A stretch of 64,000 bases of DNA, from contig NC_092569.1 in assembly GCF_037975245.1 (NCBI RefSeq), positions 35,750,668 through 35,814,667 of the forward strand, read 5' to 3'. The notes beneath the pieces were generated by a model. That model was not told where the DNA came from and did not search any database. It worked only from the letters and a program-made list of their open reading frames with translations. The translations under genes were made by a program, and so were the position numbers. Every line of letters begins with the position of its first letter. Within the stretch, counting starts at the first letter, position 1. Below are positions 55,937 through 64,000 of this stretch, piece by piece. The DNA comes from Apostichopus japonicus. Taxonomy: Eukaryota > Echinodermata > Holothuroidea > Aspidochirotida > Stichopodidae.

Positions 55937-57406
55937 CTGAAAAAAAACAAGGTAAAGAGATGACAAAATTAGAAATTAAAAATGCACAGTTGATACTGTT
56001 TCAACAGAAGAGACATATGTCTACAGTAAAAGCGAAAAAAATTGAGATCAACACATCAAGCAAGGCTGAATCATGTATACTGTCCATATATGTATGAATT
56101 AAGAAAAGGACTAAACAAAGTTTTAAGAACGTTTAAACAAAAGCTTCTATGAATCCAATTGAAAATTGACAATTCATAATAATGGACGTTAAAATATGAA
56201 TGTAAGAGACTGACTTCGGTCAGCTTGCGGCTTTGATAAGCCAATGATGGCTTCTTCGCGAGTTCCTGCTAGCAGGAGGATCTAAAATACATACATACAT
56301 ACATCCATACACACATACATACAAACAAGAATACGAACAGATCATATCATAATCCAAAATTATTTATCAGTTTATATATACGGCGTGATATTTGTTTAGG
56401 ATGGGGCCGGGAAGTGGGGACGACCTCGTCCTACTGTCACTGGTTTTGCAACCTTTCGCTGTTCATTTTGTCCGTTGTCTGTTTAATCTAGGCCCCCTTT
56501 AAATCTTTGTTGGCTCTAGAGCAGGGATACCCATTGTCTTCCTTGATCTATTCATTCTGTTTTTTAACTGCTAAATCTTTTAATATCATGAGTAGGCCCT
56601 GCCAATGAAAGAACCCGATGAATTTGTATTGGAAATGAGGATTGTAAGGCTCGTTCAGTATATATGCTGTAGATACCACTATCTTTATTCAAACTGATGA
56701 TGGTATCTTCTGCAGCCTCCTTCAACAATTAAGTTTTAAATGTATTTCAGGTTTAAAGATAAATTTTGATAAGTCGCTGTCTTGTGAATTTAAAGGGTTC
56801 CTCTGTGCATTTGGATTGCTTAAATAGCATTCCTTGGAGACTTTTGGTTGAAGGTTTTAGTCAGTATACACTTTGTGGTATATCTTGAGTTATCGGTAAA
56901 CTCAATTTATGTATTATTGGAAACTGGTCCTTACAAAATTAATTGCAACTTGTATTCCTGTTAATAGTTTTAAACATGCGTTCTAATGACTTAGCGGGTA
57001 TTTCGAATGTAAATTTTGTCTACAACATTTTACTCCAGTCATCATGTAAGTCTTACTTTTAAATGGCATGAAACAAGGAGTATTGCAAGACAACTGTGAA
57101 ATGTTACAAATATATATTAACATTAATATCGTTACCTAAAGTGTATGTTCTTCCTGTTTCATTTGTATTGAGAACGTGCCACGGTTTCCTTGGCAACTGT
57201 TATATACTAAATATTATTTGCACAAAATGTAATTCTGCCGGACGGAACTGACATTTCTGTTGTGATGTTTGGTTGTGAGCAGTTTTTCATTTCATTTATT
57301 TATTCCCAATATAAATATAAATATTTATAAACAGGACATCAAAAGTGAGTATGTAACAAGGAAAAATTATTTGAAAATGTTAGTGTACAAAAAACAAAAA
57401 ACAATT

Positions 57407-57461
<55 letters not shown>

Positions 57462-59167
57462 AAACGTGCAAGTGCAGCTGTCTACAATAAATTATCCAGA
57501 TTACCATTTTATAAATAAATAGCAGCACGATAAATAAAACTATTTCTATATAAAATAATTCTGAATTTGGTGTTATTGCTTCATTTCTCAAACTATACCT
57601 AGTAGTTTCTCGAAGTAGAGAGTTAAGTTCGGTATGCAAAGAATGTCTGTCATTTCTCTGTATGCAATTTACACTTCTAATGAACTCAAATTTAGCAGCA
57701 TTGTTTACAGTACTCATAAGAAAGTTAAAATCTATATTAAAATTCTAGAAAATACTTTAAAAAAGTAATAATTCTCTTATTATCTTTTATTAGTAAAATG
57801 TGATACCAAGCAGAAAGAGCATAAATTAGGTGTGGTAAGATATTGGCAGTAAAACCTCTTTTTCTTACATCAACATAAAAATATGGAACTATATACGACA
57901 GAGTTGAGACTATGAAGTACATCCGTTTCAGTATTCTGCTTATATGACCAGTGAAACTTATTTTGTCATCAATACAAACACCTAGATATACTGTATGATG
58001 AGTGCGTTCTACTTCCGCATGTTTAATTGAGATTTTAGTTAAATTACAGGATATGAGACCTTCATGTTTAATATATATATTCTCATAAAACCATTTCCTT
58101 AAATTTCTTTGGATTGAGTCTTAGATTCTTCCCATCACACAGATCTACACTATTTGATACAGCAGTTGTATAACTTGCTTGGACAGCCTGATGCGTTCGC
58201 TTTGATATACTGCACACTATAGCAGTGTCATCAGCATATTTCACCACAGGGCATTTAGAAGTAGATTGTATTTCGTCAGTATATATTGTGAACAGTAGAG
58301 AAGACAGAGGACCGCCTTGAGTGACACCAACATTTATTTTCGATTTTTCCGTCAGACCTTTAGAATATTTTATCTGTCTAGACCAGCCATTCATAAAATT
58401 TGATATCCAATGTAACAACCATGGCTCTTCAACGAGCCCTTGCATGTCCTGGATTAAACGATTTGGAAGAACCATGTTAAACGCACTGGAAAATCACGAA
58501 ATAAGTCCTTAGATATAGTAGTATCGGTACATGATTACCCCTTCCTATAAGCAAATCGATTGCTATTTCCATATTGATCAATAGCTTGAGTTATTTGAGG
58601 CACGATCAATTTCTGCATACAATTAAAACTGATACAGGCAAAATCAATTGGTCTAAAATCATTTACCGATCGTGGAGTTGACACTTTGGGTATAGGGGCT
58701 GGTATCTCACATTGTGCTGCACATTTATTGAAAATAGTTGTAAAAATACCCGATAGTTTATCGGTCCAAATTTTATATACCCACCAAGCTGTATTAGAGG
58801 TAGAGTATACATCGAGGAGTCGAATGAGTTCCTCACTAAGTGAGCGGATGAAAGTCATCTCGTCACATTAGTAAGAAGTCGTGAAATGTTAAGATTAAAA
58901 TCCAGTGCATAAATTACATATCCTACCGTACTGGTTGTTGTCGATCCACTTACCTAGCTGAAGATGTTCGTGATATCTGTGTTCATGTACAATTCTGACA
59001 TAGTCCGGTTTGCTAATTGGGCGCCCGTAACGAAAATTGGTAATCTTGGTAACATCATTTTTTCCAGAAAAGTAATACGAAGCTGTTAACATTGAAAGTG
59101 ACAATAGAATACAAATAAAAGTCTTTAAACTACCACACGGTGATAGACTTTCAGCCATTTTAGCCAT
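54177..59167 (-). CDS. Filamin-repeat and PC-esterase/NXPE-like type II membrane protein (two exons, 657 aa)
   Basis: Exon 1 is 59167-58954 and exon 2 is 55936-54177, joined in phase 1 (donor GTAAGTGG, acceptor TTTTTTTTCAG). The coding sequence is 1,974 nt. Residues about 12-34 form a hydrophobic segment near the N-terminus, either a signal-anchor or a signal peptide. Residues about 148-250 look like a filamin/ABP280 Ig repeat: LVRASVGIEAKLTIQ, then LPGIFDLYVEE and LPGSPFKLFIDGP. Residues about 265-640 resemble the PC-esterase region of NXPE proteins, with VVLGRSTERG at the place where GDSxxR is expected (residues 332-334 read G-R-S), LWRCWG, DVVIMVMLNALQLKLL, and KSMHWHRQC near 521-529 as a possible catalytic His block. 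Placement in the Golgi or at the cell surface, and any acyl-transfer or esterase activity, are inferred. The Asp to Arg change may mean no catalysis. Confidence 0.7.
56207..56330 (+). mobile_element. 5'-truncated copy of the CATA-tailed SINE
   Basis: Matches the 3' half of the SINE at 15,242-15,484, including GGTCAGCTTGC, ATGGCTTCTT and GCGAGTTCCTGCT, and ends in (CATA)n with minor variants. The tRNA-like head is missing, as is usual for target-primed insertions. Confidence 0.7.
57410..57460. repeat. TA microsatellite
   Basis: Pure (TA)n run. Confidence 0.9.
57480..58860 (-). pseudogene. Non-LTR retrotransposon reverse transcriptase relic
   Basis: RT blocks in order on the minus strand: PIPKVSTPRSVNDFRPIDF (near 58,660), GNSNRFAYRKG, then after a frameshift near 58,480 the parts GVTQGGPLSSLLFTIYTDE and VVKYADDTAIVCSI (58,330-58,200), then VYLGVCIDDKISFTGHI and a C-terminal tail with YALSAWYH. 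The YADD box and the GGPLS block identify a LINE-type RT. Stops at 58,535 and 58,083 and later frame changes show that it is inactive. The clade was not assigned. It lies inside the intron of the filamin/esterase-like gene, in the same orientation. Confidence 0.8.
58954..59167 (-). CDS. Exon 1 of the filamin/esterase-like gene: N-terminal membrane anchor
   Basis: ATG at 59,167, with a second ATG three codons later. 71 codons plus one base. The hydrophobic run TFICILLSLSMLTASYYF follows a Lys, and a basic stalk comes after it. Confidence 0.72.
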
Positions 59168-59333
59168 ATACAAAGTGAAGCAACGTTTTAGCTGTCACAA
59201 GCAAGCATATCATACTTGATATGCACAGCTCCTTTTGTCTCAACAATCAAATGCCCGCACTGATGATTGGCAAAGAAAACAACACAATAGGTTTGCCTGC
59301 ATGCAGTTGCACACTGTGCATTCGGCATAAATG

Positions 59334-59372
59334 TATATATATATATTTATATATATATATATATATATATAT
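59334..59372. repeat. TA microsatellite
   Basis: (TA)n with one TTTA interruption, about 170 bp upstream of the filamin/esterase-like start codon. Confidence 0.85.
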
Positions 59373-59639
59373 AGCACTGGATTGGTATTTACGTTTACTT
59401 CTCCAAGTTGGTGCTTAGGTTTACCTGAGGTGAAATGATTGGATCAACTTGAAATTTTACATCAGTATACCTTATGGTACTAGGACTGCATATCAGTCGT
59501 TATAAGTTGCTACCTACTTTTTGGGTCATTTGGCGAGGAAAAATCCAATTGGTCAAACCCTTACGGTAAACCTAAGTCTTGCTCTCAAAGTATATCCCCC
59601 AGTTGGTATATAAGTTGACCTGACGTACAGGCATCCGTA

Positions 59640-59938
59640 GTTTTCTTGACAGCGACAGTAGCCTGTATTCAGTGTATACGCTCTACACTGTGTACACTGT
59701 ATACGCCAGGGCTACCGCTAAAGCATACCCGTCGGCTGCATTGCATGCAACCCAATAACAGTTTCGGCTAATACAAGATGATGTGTAGTATCTGTTTCCT
59801 CTCGATGCAAGGGGACTGGGCTTGAGATCGGGTCAGTCGTTCGCCGGGTAGTTTGGTTTTCGTGCCCAGGTTCTTTCCTTGTTGACTTTTTCTTAAAAAA
59901 GTACCGTTAAAACGAAAACGTCTCACCAACAACTTCAG
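59640..59938 (+). other. Possible divergent non-coding first exon
   Basis: This stretch has more CpG than its surroundings and ends at AACTTCAG/GTAAGG, a good splice donor, about 0.8 kb from the minus-strand gene. No coding frame follows in the window. Speculative. Confidence 0.2.
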
Positions 59939-62900
59939 GTAAGGTCCATGAGATTAGTCAATAAAGTTTGGTGATATTAATAACGTTGATATTGTACTGT
60001 TGTTGCATACAGCTTCACGTTATTTGTTCATACCCATATTTCAATACTATAGTCTAGACTAGCTTCTAGCCTAAAACTTGTAAGGCCTAGCCTACGTTCG
60101 GCTGTAGCCTAGGGCCATAGTCCAAGTCCTAACACTACCTTAGCATTGGGTCAAGGGTAAACTGGTCTGTAGTTTGAGCTACAAATTAATACCAACTGCC
60201 AGAGAAATTAGATTTCAAGTAGGTCAGCTTAACTTCTTAGCCTACTGTGCATGTATGTATCATATATGGCCTTAGATTTTGCTGGACAATTATGTTACTG
60301 TACATTGCCCTAATCATGACCAGATACTGTAGCATGGCGGGCTTATAATTGACGCACTTAAGGATTTGATCAATGATATCTATCAAGGAAAAATCCAAAT
60401 TACTCAACTGTATGTGTTTTTCATATGTGTAGTTCCTCAGAAATGTTCTAATCTCAAAATATTTAAGGTTCTGTGCTTATGCACCGTACAATTGAGCAGA
60501 ATTTGACCAAAAAATGTCTGCCGTGTCAAGTTCTTTCATACCCCTAAATTGACACATTCGTCGATAAGCTAACTGTAGTGTAGGCCTTGGTATACATCCA
60601 TTGACTTTATATGCTGTTTGCTATGCTCTGAGCCTCTAAGCTCTGACAGGTCATGTCCCAGAGAGTTATGTTCTCATATTGAGGTAATGTTGGGTATTTT
60701 AAGGGTGTAAGATTTCCAAATGGCCAAAAAATGTGCAAAACTGGGGGGAGGGTGTTAAAAGCTTAAAAAATACCACAATTTGGTCAGCAAATACCTCAAA
60801 TGGATTCAAACTCATGAAATATGTAATTCTGTTTGGCTGCAAAAAAGTTTAGGTGGCCTGCTGTATCGTTGCTAGTAATAATTTAAGGTGCGTCAATTAT
60901 GGGGGGTGCGTCAATTATGAAGCCTTTACTATACTGTACAGTAGCTATGCCTAGATTATTATAGACTGAAGTCACCATGCAAATGTAACTTACAAGTAGC
61001 CTGTATTGAATAAAAGATGCTATAATTGCTAGAACTTTTCAAAAAGTTCTTGGAAGTCTTTACTCTCCAAAATATTCTCAGACATTCTAGACACCACTGT
61101 ACTGTAAGATGTCTGAATATCCCAGTGAGGGTATCAATAAAAACAGTTAAAGGATATAATACTAGAAAATCCAGCATCAAATTTGGGACAATGCAGAATA
61201 CCTTTAATCTAAGTCTCTCAAGTGATGCATTGTGTTTCAAGTGTCTTATTTATAACTAGCCAAAATTTGTACAAAATAACAATGCCATGCATCCAAAAGG
61301 TTATTGAGTCAGTACATTTCCATAATGTAACTATTACAAAAGCTGAGTGCACCTAATTAAAAGTTACCATCCTCCAAAAATCTATATAACACAAAAATTT
61401 GATAAAGCCTTCTATCCCCTCCCTTGCATATACTGTAAGTCATTTTGTTAAGTCTATTTAGATCCATAAGTAATACCAAGTTGACTAAATGTGCAATATT
61501 CAGTGTTTAAGATCTGAGCTCTGTATTGGCCCAAAATATATTGGAGAGAAGTGTACAATAAAAATTGAAATAATGCAAAATCTACACTCTGACCATTTGA
61601 TATTTATTTGATTGGCACTGTTAATGTTTTCTCAGACAAATTTGAGGATCAACATTCTCAATCTCAAGATGAATGACAACAGCCCACTATCCAAGGGAAT
61701 AACACTGTACGATGTAGCTGCCATGCAGTGAAAAAGTCAATGTTGGAACGACAGCAATCATAGCTAGAGCACAGATGCCGTCTGGGACAGACTGATGTGG
61801 TGACCTACTGCATCATTGACAGCAAAATGGAAGATATTTTCTGAATTAACCAAAAAGTAAGTTAATATTCTGTAGGTTTGACATCGCATAAACTTGATAC
61901 CATAGGACTCTATTATCTCAAATACGAGTAACATCTGAGGTAATTTATTCCAAAGTTATGGAATGTAGAAAGAAACAATCAGAAGGGATGAAAACTTTTG
62001 TATGATCTGGTTAATGTGGTGGTATCTTTTCCTCTATCTCCATAGTATTTAACTACACTAGAGCTATATCCACTCACTGGTTTTTAATCTTAAAGGTCAA
62101 TGCAAGACAACACCAAATTGTCAGCCTAGGTCCACATAAAATGTACATGCATATTTAAATTTTGAAATCTTTACAATTGGTAAAGCTTGAATGACTTGCA
62201 ACTTTTAAAAGCACTTGCTATGGTAGGGAGCTGTTTCAGCTCCAATTGAATGCATGGCTGCATAAATAAAATGTGTAATGTTGTATACAAGGCAAGATGA
62301 ATCAAGAATTAATGGGCCCAAAATGGGATGGATAAACGAATTGAAATTTACAGTGAAAATAGTAATATATGAAAGGTTGTGAGATGATTAAAATATTGGC
62401 TGAATTACAGGAGATTTAGTTTTGTAAAGCAGTTCATTGTTTTCTTCATTTGTAGAGTGTGAGGTCTATTCGGTAATCGCAAAACATTCCAAGCTATATT
62501 GCGCGTGCTATAATTGGGACCAAATCAGCATATCTTTAAGAGAAAGCTTTTCTTTTTGTACCAACAGATGGATAGATCTACAGGCTAATACAGCAAAGGA
62601 TATGCTCTAATTAGAAATGCCAGGCAAGATTATCACACAGTTTACAGTGGGGTGAATACAATCATCAACCAAGCTTTTCATCATGCTGTACATAGTGGTA
62701 TACAGTAGCTCCTTGTTGGGCTTATCAATTAAAAGCTTGCATAGAAGCCGATGCCAAGCAAAGCAAAAGTATGTCCTGTAAATCGCGAAGTAGATTCACA
62801 CATCTCATGTATATCCTCTGGGACACAGCACATCTTTCAATGGAGTTAGGAAGTTGCTGGGAATAGTTGTTGGGTTGGCACAGTACTGTAGTAGCAGTAA

Positions 62901-64000
62901 CAGAAAACTAACTAGTTCCAGGATATGTTACACTGTTACACCATATAAAAGATAGAGGAAATTAATATGATAAGCTTCAAGCAGACAGAACCAAGAGAAT
63001 GCAGACCAGTCTTCATGGGAAGTCTTCTACATATTTAACTGTATAAATGGACTCATTCTTTTGCAATGTACTTCTTGAAATATTTTAGTTTGGTGACATT
63101 GTGGCACTACATGTTTTTGTAAGTATTAGGGAACATTTGCAGCTGCTTGTCAAGAACATGGAACTTGTTATACAACTGAAGTGGTCCTGATGCTTAAGTG
63201 TTGAGGTTACTGGATATTTTGCTGCCTTACCTTGCTTTAACTGTTCTTAAATGCATTTCTCATGTTTTAAGATGTTTTAATTTTGTATTCCAAGCAAGAT
63301 CAGCAAGCCATAGTACAGTGATTTTCAACAACCACCACACAGATACTTGTGCAGGACTAAGGGTATTTGTTAAGCAGATTACTATTATAAAAATCTTTCA
63401 AACTTTTATCCCTCAAAATCTCCAGGGGTACACTGCATTGTTTCTGAACCACAGTTTCACAATTCTACAAGTTGGGTTCAGGGGTTATGCTATGGGAAAA
63501 GTTTACAATGTTAGGCCTGACTTAATTACTGAAAGCTTGTGGTCTTTTATTACACCAAGAACCAGTTTATTCTTTAAACAAAATTAAATTATTTCCCCTC
63601 AAAATTGAGGGGAGTGAATACAGCAAAGGCACATGCAACTAGCACCAATGTCATGGAAACCTAGTGCAGCCCAATGAAACATACTGTAAAACCACAACAT
63701 TTGTAACTATAGGTATGAAATTGTGCAATCCAGGGGTATTGTGTATAATTTTGTCCCTCCAAGCATGGAAACTCCATGATATTGTGGTAATTTGCATTGG
63801 TTACGGTATTGGATACATGTGCCTATACTGGTAAGTCTAGATAAATACTTGAGGTATAAGTTAATTCCCAAAATGTTTCTCATGTATGAGAGAGGTCAGT
63901 AAATTGAGGTCATGTAATAGTGCAAGTATCCTGGTTTATGTGAAATAAATCTTGTGGAAAATATAAACTGGGATTGAAATTACAATCAACTGCTTGAATA
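59939..64000. other. Stretch without recognisable genes
   Basis: No domain, RNA gene or element was recognised on either strand. A plus-strand open frame of up to 129 codons (63,198-63,587, no ATG at its start) has no family resemblance. Could be intron or intergenic DNA. Confidence 0.4.

Larger units (their letters stand above)
55937..58953 (-). other. Intron of the filamin/esterase-like gene, filled with mobile DNA
   Basis: 3,017 bp. It contains a 5'-truncated SINE (56,207-56,330), a TA microsatellite (57,410-57,460) and a non-LTR reverse transcriptase relic (57,480-58,860). Confidence 0.7.

Noticed and set aside
63198-63587. 129-codon plus-strand frame
   Set aside because: Begins without ATG, low complexity in hydrophobic residues, no family resemblance; not called a gene.
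1-64000. CRISPR arrays, bacterial operons, rRNA genes
   Set aside because: None seen; splice structure and modules are those of an animal genome, and the tandem repeats found are minisatellites or transposon arms.

Overview
The window is nuclear DNA of an animal: A/T-rich, spliced genes with GT..AG introns and animal-type extracellular modules, packed with transposable elements. Scattered TAGGCCTA-type motifs (for example near 19.33, 25.93, 51.44, 51.46 and 60.09 kb) and the gene content suggest a marine invertebrate deuterostome, perhaps an echinoderm such as a sea cucumber. That placement is inference.

Left half (0-37 kb). Two tandem minus-strand genes encode secreted fibrinogen-related proteins. 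Copy B (22,497-35,827) can be modelled completely: nine exons, 1,860 nt of coding sequence, 619 residues, every intron phase matching. Its order is signal peptide, 31-nt microexon, the first two thirds of a fibrinogen C-terminal (FBG) domain, a TIL-type cysteine-rich domain, two EGF-like domains, then a full FBG domain. Copy A (63-10,100) has the same first six exons with identical exon lengths and runs off the left edge. The duplicated unit is at least 11 kb, includes introns and upstream DNA, and is offset by about 25.4-25.8 kb. The last exon of copy B has an exact 27-codon Cys/Tyr-rich insertion in the ligand-pocket region of the FBG domain. Between the copies (10-22 kb) lie only repeats: a tRNA-derived SINE, a 29-bp minisatellite, a 1.37-kb element with 145-bp terminal inverted repeats, and smaller tandem and dispersed repeats.

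Middle (39-51 kb), a nest of mobile DNA. A decayed plus-strand P-element/THAP9-type transposase (about 39.47-43.32 kb) is interrupted by a foldback element of about 1 kb whose arms are tandem subrepeats and which is flanked by an exact 8-bp duplication. Next to it is a 7,362-bp Ty3/gypsy LTR retrotransposon on the minus strand (43,757-51,118). Its two 988-bp LTRs differ at only two sites; it has a tRNA-Leu-type primer site, a polypurine tract, gag with a zinc knuckle, a canonical -1 frameshift heptamer directly before the gag stop, a protease frame and an RT/RNase H/integrase frame. The protease-to-RT frame break and a two-residue gap in a conserved RT motif suggest that this copy is defective although young.

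Right part (51-64 kb). A two-exon minus-strand gene (54,177-59,167) encodes a 657-residue type II membrane or secreted protein with a filamin-like Ig repeat and a PC-esterase/NXPE-like C-terminal region. Its intron holds a non-LTR reverse transcriptase relic, a 5'-truncated second copy of the SINE, and a TA microsatellite. The last 4.8 kb show no recognisable gene; a possible divergent first exon lies near 59.6-59.9 kb.

All exon calls come from reading the sequence by eye: reading frame, splice consensus, phase, and agreement between the two copies. No alignment or database search was run.
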